Shown here: in pieces, positions 19,052 through 26,554 of the stretch
Numbering within the stretch: the stretch's first letter is position 1
Layout of the letters: every line of letters starts with the position of its first letter
Source of the DNA: Aminipila butyrica
GTDB lineage: Bacteria; Bacillota; Clostridia; Peptostreptococcales; Anaerovoracaceae
Length of the DNA: 64,000 bases
Direction of reading: 5' to 3'
Assembly: GCF_010669305.1 (NCBI RefSeq)
Contig: NZ_CP048649.1
Span: 2,604,001 to 2,668,000 of the forward strand
Made by a program: the position numbers and the translations under genes
Notes under the pieces: generated by a model
Database searches by the model: none
What the model saw: the letters and a program-made list of their open reading frames with translations, nothing else
What the model was told of the DNA's origin: nothing

Positions 19052-20227
19052 ATGAGTTACTTAGTTTCTGATTTTTATCACACCTTTTCTCACGGCCTAA
19101 AAATTGTCGCGGGTATGGGCGGCGTATCCAGAGCCGTTACCAATGTAGGTATATTGGATTACGAACTGGAACCCAGTTTAAAAAATAAATATTTTCATAC
19201 AAACATTCACGCAAATCAACTGATTATCACCACTTTTTTATATGCGAAAGACAACCCTTTCCTGGTGACGGATGCGGTTAAATACTTAATCGCTAAAGGC
19301 GCCAGCGGACTAGTCATAAAAAACGTCTTCCACATTCCCCTTCATGAATCCCTGCTTCGGTATGCGGACTCCAAAAACTTTCCGATTTTTGTAGTAGAAT
19401 CTCAGGATATTTATGTAGAACAGATTATCGCTCACGTAAGCCGCCACAGCCAGTTGCTTTCGGACATGCAGTTTGCCAGTGAAAAAATCCGTCTTATTCT
19501 TTCCCAGGATTTCACCGAAGAGGCAGTTAAGCAACAAGCCCAGGCCATTAACCCTTCCTTTTATAATGAATTTTTTACCGCTTTCATTCAGCTGGACGAT
19601 TTTTTCGATTTGACCGCCTTTCAACGAATCTATGATGCTTACGCCAAAAGCAGCCTGAATCAGATTGGCAACAGCCTGATTTACTGCCAGCACGGCCTGC
19701 TCTTGGTCTGCTCCGGTGAAAATATTACTCAGCCCTGTGCAGATCCTTTGGTCCGAGAAGCACTGGACGTACTCCTGCCTGATGAAACCGACCTGTCTGT
19801 GGGTATCAGCGATTTGCATCTGAAGCTGGAGGAATTCAAAACCAGCATTCTGGAAAGTCGGTATGCCTGCCAGCTGCCCGGCATCTCCGGCAATGCTATC
19901 CAGCAATACAGTCAGCTGGCTGCCTACAAAATCATCTTTCCCTTTTATAACAGCGATCATATGCAGAAATACGCCGATGAACTGTTAGACCCTATCTCCG
20001 ATTATGATATCGAGAACAATACGCATCTGTTAGACACCCTGCTCTGCTACATCCAGTTGGATTGCAGCCTGCTGGAAACCGCCGAACAGCTCTCTCAGCA
20101 CCGCAATACCATTCGCTACCGGCTGGAAAAGATATCAGAAATCACTCACCTGAATTACAAAAGTTTTTCCGCCATGGAGCAGTTGTCCCTGGCAGTAAAA
20201 ATACACCGTTGTTCTGAAAAAAGATAA
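19052..20227 (+). CDS. PucR-family transcriptional regulator
   Basis: A 391-residue regulator. Residues about 5-125 match the PucR N-terminal ligand-sensing domain (GVSRAVTNVGILD and GLVIK motifs). The middle resembles the GGDEF-like spacer domain of this family, and residues about 325-385 are the PucR C-terminal helix-turn-helix (Q-H-R-N-T-I-R-Y-R-L-E-K-I). PucR-type proteins usually activate catabolic genes for nitrogen compounds in response to a metabolite. GGAGG lies 7 bases before the ATG. It is divergent from the cyclodeaminase-aminotransferase-acetyltransferase operon, which is its most probable target. Confidence 0.9.
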   Translation: MSYLVSDFYHTFSHGLKIVAGMGGVSRAVTNVGILDYELEPSLKNKYFHTNIHANQLIITTFLYAKDNPFLVTDAVKYLIAKGASGLVIKNVFHIPLHESLLRYADSKNFPIFVVESQDIYVEQIIAHVSRHSQLLSDMQFASEKIRLILSQDFTEEAVKQQAQAINPSFYNEFFTAFIQLDDFFDLTAFQRIYDAYAKSSLNQIGNSLIYCQHGLLLVCSGENITQPCADPLVREALDVLLPDETDLSVGISDLHLKLEEFKTSILESRYACQLPGISGNAIQQYSQLAAYKIIFPFYNSDHMQKYADELLDPISDYDIENNTHLLDTLLCYIQLDCSLLETAEQLSQHRNTIRYRLEKISEITHLNYKSFSAMEQLSLAVKIHRCSEKR

Positions 20228-20305
20228 GCCGTTGTTATCCGTGCCAGAAAACGATTGAAGTGTTTAAAACAATAAGTATAATAATAGTTGACAGGTGGTG
20301 ATAAC

Positions 20306-21121
20306 ATGTTCAAAATAGGAGAGTTCTCCAAATTAACCCAAGTCTCCATTCGTATGCTTCGGTATTATGATGAGACAGGACTTCTAAAACCAGCAGAAAT
20401 TGATAAATGGACAGGATATCGTCTTTATTCCGTTGAACAAATACCTATCCTCAATAAAATCGTCTATCTTCGCGACAGTGGCTTTCTTATTTCAGAAATC
20501 ATAACGGCGCTTAATAAAAAAGATGACCCTGGGCTTTTAGCCCAGTTGGACAAGAAATATAAAGAAATAGAACAAAATATTCAAGAAGAACAAGAACGGC
20601 TAAGAAAAATAAATCTCGCCAAAGCTGAAATTTTGATGGGCAAAAGGGATATACACTACAATATTTCAATTAAAGAGATTCCCAGTTATCAAGTGCTTTC
20701 CTTGCGTAGAATAATCCCCGATTATTATGCTGAAGGAACCTTATGGCAAGAACTGTCCGCATTTGCTGCGGAGCATCAGATCCCCCTGTCCAGTAACACC
20801 TTTTCGATTTACCACGATACCTCTTATAAAGAAACGCTCGTAGATGTTGAATTGTGTGCTCCCGTAGAAAGATTGGGGAAAAGCAGCGAAAACTTTGTCT
20901 ATCGAAGCACAAGTCCGGTACCAACGATGGCTTGCACCATGGTCTATGGCGCTTTTTCTAATATCAGAAAAGGTTATCTGACTTTTTCCAACTGGCTGCA
21001 AGAAAACAACCGATATCAAATGTCCGGACCAACTCGCCAAATCGTGCACCGAGGACCTTGGAATGAAAACAACCCCGACAATTATTTGATTGAACTTCAA
21101 ATACCATTCGTGCAGATCTAA
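20306..21121 (+). CDS. MerR-family regulator with GyrI-like effector domain
   Basis: A 271-residue regulator. The start is the ATG at 20306, preceded by AGGTGG; an upstream TTG in frame lacks a comparable site. Residues 1-70 are a MerR winged helix (MFKIGEFSKL, RMLRYYDETGLL), then a coiled coil to about 110, then a GyrI/BmrR-type effector-binding domain. Such proteins sense small hydrophobic or cationic compounds and activate promoters with long spacers. A terminator follows at once, and directly after it stands a MerR-type promoter for the next gene. Confidence 0.9.
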   Translation: MFKIGEFSKLTQVSIRMLRYYDETGLLKPAEIDKWTGYRLYSVEQIPILNKIVYLRDSGFLISEIITALNKKDDPGLLAQLDKKYKEIEQNIQEEQERLRKINLAKAEILMGKRDIHYNISIKEIPSYQVLSLRRIIPDYYAEGTLWQELSAFAAEHQIPLSSNTFSIYHDTSYKETLVDVELCAPVERLGKSSENFVYRSTSPVPTMACTMVYGAFSNIRKGYLTFSNWLQENNRYQMSGPTRQIVHRGPWNENNPDNYLIELQIPFVQI

Positions 21122-21151
21122 AAATATCTTGCTTTTGCAGGATATTTTTTT
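21122..21151 (+). terminator. Intrinsic terminator after the first merR gene
   Basis: AATATCTTGC and GCAGGATATT form a stem with a TTTT loop, followed by a T-run, starting right after the stop codon. Confidence 0.85.
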
Positions 21152-21157
21152 ATGCCC

Positions 21158-21188
21158 TTGACCCTCACACCATGTGAGGGCTTACGCT
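21158..21188 (+). promoter_or_regulatory. MerR-type promoter/operator upstream of the TrmO-like gene
   Basis: TTGACC at 21158-21163, a 19-bp spacer and TACGCT at 21183-21188. Overlapping the -35 and spacer is a perfect dyad, CCCTCACA-CCA-TGTGAGGG (21162-21180). A 19-bp spacer with a central dyad is the hallmark of promoters that MerR proteins activate by DNA untwisting. The MerR gene just upstream is the obvious candidate regulator. Confidence 0.7.
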
Positions 21189-21216
21189 GTACTCACATCA
21201 ACTAAGGAGGTATGAT

Positions 21217-21693
21217 ATGAACAATTTAACACTGCGCCCTATTGGCAAAGTCTGCAACAACGAGAATGGCACCTATATCAAGCTGGATAAAAATTATATT
21301 CCAGCTTTACAAGCCCTGGAGAGCTTTAGCCATATTAACGTGCTCTGGTGGTTTAGCGATTATGATGACGCCCCATCACGGGCTGAACTGCAAACGGAAC
21401 AGCCTTATAAGGGTGCCCCCTCTGTAGTGGGTATTTTCGCAACTAGGTCGCCCATACGCCCCAACCCCATAGCATTGACTACGGTAGAGGTTATCCATAT
21501 TGATTTGGAGGAAGGCCTCATTCAAGTTGCCTTTATCGATGCCAACGATAACACACCCGTTCTCGATATCAAGCCGTACACCCCCAGCTTTGACCGAGTT
21601 GAGGCGCCTAGTGTGCCTGCATGGTGCAGTCAATGGCCAAAAAGTACAGAGGAATCTGGCTATTTTGACTGGTCTGAAGTTTTTAATTTCTAA
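21217..21693 (+). CDS. trmO: TrmO-like tRNA t6A methyltransferase (UPF0066/YaeB family)
   Basis: A 158-residue protein of the TrmO (TsaA/YaeB) family. The family signature G-I-F-A-T-R-S-P-x-R-P-N-P-I is at residues 72-85 and the D-x-x-P-V-L-D-I-K-P-Y motif near 112-122. Characterised TrmO proteins use SAM to N6-methylate t6A37 in some tRNAs; bacterial relatives of this short length may have other targets. AAGGAGG lies 5 bases ahead of the ATG. It is expressed from the MerR-type promoter immediately upstream, an unusual control for a tRNA-modification gene. Confidence 0.8.
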   Translation: MNNLTLRPIGKVCNNENGTYIKLDKNYIPALQALESFSHINVLWWFSDYDDAPSRAELQTEQPYKGAPSVVGIFATRSPIRPNPIALTTVEVIHIDLEEGLIQVAFIDANDNTPVLDIKPYTPSFDRVEAPSVPAWCSQWPKSTEESGYFDWSEVFNF

Positions 21694-21710
21694 ATAAAAT
21701 CCATAGAAAG

Positions 21711-21748
21711 ACGGCGGTACCCTAAAAAGTATCGCCGTGTTACTTTTT
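21711..21748. terminator. Bidirectional terminator between trmO-like and fluC genes
   Basis: ACGGCGGTAC pairs with GTATCGCCGT (one G-U pair) over an A-rich loop, with T residues at 21744-21748 on the plus strand and the TTTTT complement of the loop region on the other side. It separates two convergent genes. Confidence 0.75.
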
Positions 21749-22136
21749 ACAAGCCACTATTGCTGGCAGACAGGTAAATCAGTAGATTTCCTATCTGCAA
21801 TCCCACCATGGCCAATCCCACACCGCCGACACCAGATGACAGCACGTAGAGGATTAATTTCCGGTATGCACGCTGCTGAAACAAGGTAATGTTTTCCATT
21901 TCAAAGGTAGAAAAGGTGGTGAATCCACCGATAAGGCCTGTCCCTATCAGCAGCTGGCTAAAATGATTGGCGTGAATGCCAACCAGCAGGCCCATGCCAA
22001 AAGAACCAACTAAATTAATCCATAAGGTTGCCAAAGGAAAGGAACTTGAAGTGTCCCTCTTCATAAGGGAAGAAAGCCCAAAGCGGCATAACGAGCCTAT
22101 AGCCCCGCCAGCCATGACCAACAAGAAATTACTCAT
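21747..22136 (-). CDS. fluC: Fluoride channel FluC/CrcB, second subunit
   Basis: A 129-residue membrane protein with four transmembrane segments and the G-G-F-T-T-F-S-T-F fluoride-channel motif (about residues 63-71) plus a N-L-V-G-S motif. I place the start at ATG 22136, where ATGAGTAA overlaps the end of the first fluC gene; the longer frame start lacks a ribosome-binding site. FluC channels are dual-topology dimers; tandem genes as here usually encode two subunits in opposite orientation. The operon is controlled by the fluoride riboswitch upstream. Role: fluoride export down its gradient. Confidence 0.92.
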   Translation of the reverse strand: MSNFLLVMAGGAIGSLCRFGLSSLMKRDTSSSFPLATLWINLVGSFGMGLLVGIHANHFSQLLIGTGLIGGFTTFSTFEMENITLFQQRAYRKLILYVLSSGVGGVGLAMVGLQIGNLLIYLSASNSGL

Positions 22137-22521
22137 TCTCTGTAAGCCCCCTTCTAACAATCCATTTATTGCTGGCATAAACGCCCAGAGCTGCTGATAA
22201 AAAACCGCATAATAGGCTAATCAGCACATACGCTCCCCCCATGACATAATGCCTGTTTAAGATGAAGTCAGCAGCTTGTACACTAAAAGCAGAAAAGGTG
22301 GTAAAAGAACCAATCAAGCCTGTCCCCAGACCTACGACCAACCTATTGGAAATCCCCGGTAAGGTAGACAAATATGTGACAACAACGGCTAAAAGGAAGC
22401 TGCCGGCAATATTAATTAAAAAGGTCCCATAGGGAAAAAGGTTCCCCTCCAGCGTTATGCTGATCCAATATCGGAGTGCAGATCCAATCGCGCCAAAGAT
22501 GGCAATATAGATGTAATACAT
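22129..22521 (-). CDS. fluC: Fluoride channel FluC/CrcB, first subunit
   Basis: A 130-residue membrane protein with four transmembrane segments, the early G-x-x-x-R-Y motif, N-I-A-G-S near residue 37 and the G-S-F-T-T-F-S-A-F fluoride motif near 70-78. It is the first gene of a two-gene operon and overlaps the second fluC by 8 bases. The short C-terminal basic tail (KWIVRR) suggests which end faces the cytoplasm. It lies just downstream of a fluoride riboswitch and its terminator, which fixes the function of the pair. Confidence 0.93.
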   Translation of the reverse strand: MYYIYIAIFGAIGSALRYWISITLEGNLFPYGTFLINIAGSFLLAVVVTYLSTLPGISNRLVVGLGTGLIGSFTTFSAFSVQAADFILNRHYVMGGAYVLISLLCGFLSAALGVYASNKWIVRRGLTENE

Positions 22522-22572
22522 GTTTCATTCTCCTTACCCATCATGAACTGCTGCAATTATATTTAGAAAAAC

Positions 22573-22610
22573 AAAAAACTCCTACATAGCGAAAAAACGC
22601 TTGTAGGAGT
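22573..22610 (-). terminator. Riboswitch terminator upstream of fluC operon
   Basis: On the minus strand ACTCCTACA-AGCG pairs with CGCT-A-TGTAGGAGT and is followed by TTTTTTG. The 5' arm overlaps the conserved 3' end of the fluoride aptamer (TGACTCCTAC), so aptamer and terminator are mutually exclusive; fluoride should allow read-through. Confidence 0.9.
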
Positions 22611-22652
22611 CATTAGCTTAGCAGCACTTAAAGGCGAACTCCATCGCCGTTT
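22603..22652 (-). promoter_or_regulatory. Fluoride riboswitch (crcB motif)
   Basis: The minus strand shows the family core: GGCGATGGAGTTCGCC followed by the pseudoknot-forming region and TAATGACTCCTAC. It precedes two fluoride-channel genes, matching its known role as a fluoride-activated switch. Confidence 0.95.
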
Positions 22653-22706
22653 ACTATTTAATTCTGCACTTATCTTATCATAGGCCGTATAGAAATTCAA
22701 CTTATT

Positions 22707-23960
22707 TTAATAAGCAAGCTTTTTCTTTCTCAGGGTGCAAAATAGAAAGACTAACAAAAGCCCCAGAAACGTAATCCCCAGTGCAATCAGATAAGCGCCT
22801 TGGAAGTTGCCTACATAATCTTTGAAATACGCGGCAATCCTCGGTCCCACAAAGGCACTTCCCGCATAGCCAAGAAATACAAAGCCATAGTTTGTGCTGA
22901 GATTTTTTACCCCGAAAATCTGACCGCAAAGAGGCGGAAAGATAACCATAACCGCACCAAACCCAATGCCAATTAAAGAAACCGCCATGATGTAAAAGGG
23001 TAAATCCCTCACAAACATCATCAGCACCAGCGTTATCCCCGTAATACATAAACTGATTATAAGGGACTTGACAGCACCAACCTTATCCGTCATATAACCA
23101 AACAAAATCCTGCCGCCAAAATTGGCCAGTGCGCAGATGCTGACTGCCATAGCCGCTTCTGAAGCATCTGCACCAATCTGAATCTGTGCGATACTATAAT
23201 TAGCACCTACAAACATGTTGCCTGCGGTGGTGGCACTGATAAAAATAAATAGTAGGGTATAAAATAGCGGGGATTTCAGCATTTCTTTCCAGATAAAATC
23301 TATGGAAGGCCCCATACCATTTGCCTGTATTTTCGGGACCGTATAGCCGGCAGGCAGATACCCGTCATCTGCTTTTCGCAGAAATAAGGCCGAAGCAGCC
23401 ATAAAAATGACACAAACCACACCAAAGATTTTAAACGCTGTCTGAGAACTGCCAAAAGTATGAATCATGGTGCTGGCAACTGGCGAAAAGGTGAAGGGTC
23501 CAAGCGCTGCACTAGCTAACAGCAAGCCCGATATCAGCCCTCTCTTGTCCGGGAACCACCGCAGAGCTGCGGTCACATTAGGGTTGTAAACCATACCGGC
23601 ACCGCTTCCTGCTAAGATTCCAAAGGCCAAGTAAATTTCTACGATTTCATCACAGAATCCAGTAATAAACCAGCCTAAAGAGAAAACAAGGGACCCAATG
23701 AAAACGACCGTTCGAGGCCCCATTTTATCGACGATCCTTCCTGCAAAAATGCCCACAATAGCCAGACAAAGCTGATAAATGGCATAGGCATTGGCTAACT
23801 GTGAAGAAGTAAATTTTGGGTTGCCAAGAGTATCCAAAATCCCTGTTGTGCTGTCCGTCATGCCCGCTGAAAGGACACTAAATGCTGATACAGCGGAAAC
23901 AAAAAACGTTATTATCCATGCCATGGCGAGAATGCCATAGCGCTTTTTATCTTGTTCCAT
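22707..23960 (-). CDS. MFS transporter, oxalate/formate antiporter (OFA)-like
   Basis: A 417-residue major facilitator protein with 12 predicted hydrophobic segments. The D-K-M-G-P-R MFS loop motif lies near residue 80 and a second copy (M-T-D-K-V-G) near residue 288. Overall it resembles the OFA family, which moves small organic anions. It follows the SDR gene by 16 bases in the same operon, so it may import the substrate, or export the product, of that dehydrogenase. The MerR-type promoter upstream of the operon points to inducible expression. Confidence 0.85.
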   Translation of the reverse strand: MEQDKKRYGILAMAWIITFFVSAVSAFSVLSAGMTDSTTGILDTLGNPKFTSSQLANAYAIYQLCLAIVGIFAGRIVDKMGPRTVVFIGSLVFSLGWFITGFCDEIVEIYLAFGILAGSGAGMVYNPNVTAALRWFPDKRGLISGLLLASAALGPFTFSPVASTMIHTFGSSQTAFKIFGVVCVIFMAASALFLRKADDGYLPAGYTVPKIQANGMGPSIDFIWKEMLKSPLFYTLLFIFISATTAGNMFVGANYSIAQIQIGADASEAAMAVSICALANFGGRILFGYMTDKVGAVKSLIISLCITGITLVLMMFVRDLPFYIMAVSLIGIGFGAVMVIFPPLCGQIFGVKNLSTNYGFVFLGYAGSAFVGPRIAAYFKDYVGNFQGAYLIALGITFLGLLLVFLFCTLRKKKLAY

Positions 23961-23976
23961 CTAATTTATTCTCCTT

Positions 23977-24735
23977 CTAGGACAAAAGCCATCCACCATC
24001 TACAAAGAGTGTCTGACCGGTTATGTAAGAAGCTTCCTCGGAAGCCAGGAACAACACCGCATTAGCAATCTCGCCCACCGTCCCCTGCCGACCTAGCGGC
24101 AGGCGGCTTTTAAGGGCTTCCAGCTTGCCTGGCTGCTGATAAATGTCTTTATTGATATCTGTAGGAATACTTCCGGGACCAACAGCATTAACCCGGATAC
24201 CAAACTCACCCCAATCCTTCGCCAAGCACTTTGTCAGCATTTGAACACCCGCCTTGCTCACACAGTAAGCGGTGCTGTTTGGCACGACAGACTGCGCATT
24301 AATGGATGCAATGTTGATGATAGTACCTGGCTTATTACGTTCAATCATATTCTTTGCTGCAAATTGTGAGCAAAAAAACTGGCTCTTCAGATTGACATCC
24401 AGGGTCAAATCCCATTGGCTCTCTGTCACATCAACGCTAGGTGTTACCATGTAAACCCCGGCATTATTGACTAAAACGTCAATTTGCCCAAACCGCTTCA
24501 CCGCCTCTTTCATGAAGCCATCTAATGCATCCATTTTAGTCAAATCTGCCGCCATCCCAAAGATACGTTCTCGGTTCGCGCCTGCAATCTCTGTTAATAT
24601 TTCATCGGAATAATCTCGTTCTACACTGCAAAGAGCTAAATTAGCCCCTGCATCATAAAAACTCTTTGCAATTTGTTTTCCAATCCCCTTTGCTGCTCCT
24701 GTTACAATAACTGTTCTTCCTGTGAAATTAAACAT
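23977..24735 (-). CDS. Short-chain dehydrogenase/reductase
   Basis: A 252-residue classical SDR. The cofactor motif G-A-A-K-G-I-G is at residues 13-19, N-N-A-G near 90, and the catalytic Tyr157 and Lys161 of Y-x-x-x-K are present with the serine near 143. The C-terminus ends in a G-G-W-L segment typical of tetrameric SDRs. It oxidises or reduces an alcohol/ketone with NAD(P); substrate unknown. AGGAGG precedes the ATG. It heads an operon with an OFA-like transporter, transcribed from a 19-bp-spacer promoter shared with a divergent merR gene. Confidence 0.9.
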   Translation of the reverse strand: MFNFTGRTVIVTGAAKGIGKQIAKSFYDAGANLALCSVERDYSDEILTEIAGANRERIFGMAADLTKMDALDGFMKEAVKRFGQIDVLVNNAGVYMVTPSVDVTESQWDLTLDVNLKSQFFCSQFAAKNMIERNKPGTIINIASINAQSVVPNSTAYCVSKAGVQMLTKCLAKDWGEFGIRVNAVGPGSIPTDINKDIYQQPGKLEALKSRLPLGRQGTVGEIANAVLFLASEEASYITGQTLFVDGGWLLS

Positions 24736-24777
24736 ATAAAAATCCTCCTGTTTGTTATTTTTTTAACTCACAGTTGC

Positions 24778-24808
24778 AGAATAACACATAAAGCAACTTT
24801 AAAGTCAA
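24778..24808 (-). promoter_or_regulatory. MerR-type promoter of the SDR-MFS operon
   Basis: On the minus strand, TTGACT (24808-24803), a 19-bp spacer and TATTCT (24783-24778). The spacer contains the dyad TAAAG-TTG-CTTTA. The long spacer with a central dyad is the MerR-activated type, and the divergent gene at 24987 encodes a MerR protein. Confidence 0.75.
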
Positions 24809-24986
24809 TTGGAAATAAAGCTATTTTTATCGGAAAGAATGGGATTATATGCTCTTCAGACTTGTAAACTTGCATAGAATCCGTTATACTTCCCTATATC
24901 AGAATACAATATGTCAAACATTTCACAAATCTGCCTGGAAGGAGATTAAAGTCCCTTTAAGGTTTTCGAATAAGGAGGGAGAAAAG

Positions 24987-25829
24987 ATGGAAGGAAAAGG
25001 AGGCGGAGAAAAATATAAGATCGGCGACGTGGCAAAAATGCTGGGGATTACCCCGGAAGCCATCCGTTTTTATGAAAACCACGGCATTATTAAACCGCAA
25101 AAAGATGATAACACGGGATACCGTTATTATGATGTCTGGGATATTCACATGCTCATCCGCGCACGCTCATACCGCCAATTCGGATATTCACTGTCGGACA
25201 CCGTAAAAATGCTAAATGACTATGGTACCGATGAATTTATCGGTCACCTTGAAGAAAAAGAACAACAAATTCAACAAGAAATCATCTGGAATATTAATCT
25301 GCTCAAGCGATTGCGTCAAACACAAGAAATTGTAAGCGAAACACAAAAAAGCTTCGGAACCTATAGCATACGCACACGTCCGGCCATCTATCGCCTGGAA
25401 ACACAACAGGCCTATAGCATTCACGCCAATGCTGATATTCGCAGGAAATTACAAGAATGGATTTCCAAAGTTCCTTTTGTATATCCCTGTGCACTTTTTT
25501 CTCAGCAAGAAGTGCTCCTTGGAGGAACAGAAGGAACCTTTACTTTTGGTCTTGGGGTTGATGCAGAATACAAAGAATTTTTTGATTTAAAACAGCAGGA
25601 CGATATTCAGTTTTTCCCTGAACTTACTGCCGTTTATACGACGATTCGTACAGACTCCAACGAAGTGTTAACCACAAAGCGCCTGATACCGGCCATGGAA
25701 TACCTGAAAAGCCAAGGACTTACCTTGACTGGCGATATTTTGAGCCGTGTCGTACTTATGCGAAAAGAAGAGGATATTTATGTCAGCTATCACCAGCTCT
25801 GGTTTCCTTTTGAGACCTTTAGCAAGTGA
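24987..25829 (+). CDS. MerR-family regulator of the SDR-MFS operon
   Basis: A 280-residue regulator. The start at ATG 24987 has AAGGAGG upstream; the longer frame begins 46 codons earlier without one. Residues about 9-75 are a MerR winged helix (Y-K-I-G-D-V-A-K-M, A-I-R-F-Y-E-N-H-G). A coiled coil follows (about 90-130), then a GyrI-like effector domain. It is divergent from the SDR-MFS operon and lies next to that operon's 19-bp-spacer promoter, so it is probably its inducer-responsive activator. The inducer is unknown. Confidence 0.9.
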   Translation: MEGKGGGEKYKIGDVAKMLGITPEAIRFYENHGIIKPQKDDNTGYRYYDVWDIHMLIRARSYRQFGYSLSDTVKMLNDYGTDEFIGHLEEKEQQIQQEIIWNINLLKRLRQTQEIVSETQKSFGTYSIRTRPAIYRLETQQAYSIHANADIRRKLQEWISKVPFVYPCALFSQQEVLLGGTEGTFTFGLGVDAEYKEFFDLKQQDDIQFFPELTAVYTTIRTDSNEVLTTKRLIPAMEYLKSQGLTLTGDILSRVVLMRKEEDIYVSYHQLWFPFETFSK

Positions 25830-25838
25830 CGATAGCAC

Positions 25839-25878
25839 AAGAGCCTGTCCCCTACGGGGACAGGCTCTTCCTTTTCTT
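25839..25878 (+). terminator. Strong intrinsic terminator after second merR gene
   Basis: AAGAGCCTGTCCCC and GGGGACAGGCTCTT form a 14-bp perfect stem with a TAC loop, followed by CCTTTTCTT. Confidence 0.9.
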
Positions 25879-25924
25879 AAAAGATACGCGGATTGCTATC
25901 CTATAGCAACCAGTTCTCTAGGCA

Positions 25925-26419
25925 TTAGTATTTAATAAACTTATCGCCAGGAACACCGCAAATGCTGCATTTTTCCGGAACAAATTTTTCAATGTTTCCA
26001 CATACGGGACATAGATAATAGAAGACTTCTTCCTTCTGATCCAGATTATCCAAGGCCTCTTGATAAAGCTTCGCATGCACTTCTTCCGCTTTCATGGCAA
26101 AGGTAAAGGACATAACTGCCGCTTTATTGCCTTCCTCTTCTGCCAGCTTCACAAAGTCTGGATACATGTCTTTGTATTCATGTGTTTCACCTGATACCGC
26201 ATCTTGCAGATTCTCCACGATTGAGCCCACTTTTCCGGCTACTTCAAAATGCTTTAGGGCATGCAAGGTTTCCGCATCAGAAGCTGCCTTAAATAACTTT
26301 GCAGCATTCAGATGTCCGTCTTTCTCGGCTTTTCTGGCATAAGCCAAGTACTTTCTATTTGCCTGAGATTCTCCTGCAAAAGCTTCCATCAAATTGTCCA
26401 TTGTCTTACTTTCAGCCAT
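25925..26419 (-). CDS. rbr: Rubrerythrin
   Basis: A 164-residue rubrerythrin. The ferritin-like four-helix domain carries two E-x-x-H/E-type di-iron motifs (E17 region E-S-Q-A-N, E-T-L-H near 50, E-E-V-H near 113), and the C-terminal rubredoxin-like knot has C-P-V-C-G and C-S-I-C-G. It reduces hydrogen peroxide in the cytoplasm of anaerobes with electrons from NADH-linked rubredoxin. It is shorter than the classical 190-residue form, as in many clostridial versions. GGAGGA lies before the ATG. It appears monocistronic; no PerR-type box is evident in the 135-base upstream spacer. Confidence 0.95.
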   Translation of the reverse strand: MAESKTMDNLMEAFAGESQANRKYLAYARKAEKDGHLNAAKLFKAASDAETLHALKHFEVAGKVGSIVENLQDAVSGETHEYKDMYPDFVKLAEEEGNKAAVMSFTFAMKAEEVHAKLYQEALDNLDQKEEVFYYLCPVCGNIEKFVPEKCSICGVPGDKFIKY

Positions 26420-26554
26420 TTTTTCTCCTCCTGTGTTTCACAAATACTTTTTCCAATTACTACCCTTATCTTACTATAAATAGTTTGCCAAAGGTAGCTA
26501 AATTAAATTCAATTTAGTAATATTCACACCATTTATTAAATCCTAAAGTATGTT

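Noticed and set aside
26420..26554. PerR or other peroxide operator upstream of rubrerythrin
   Set aside because: AT-rich but no palindrome matching the PerR box.
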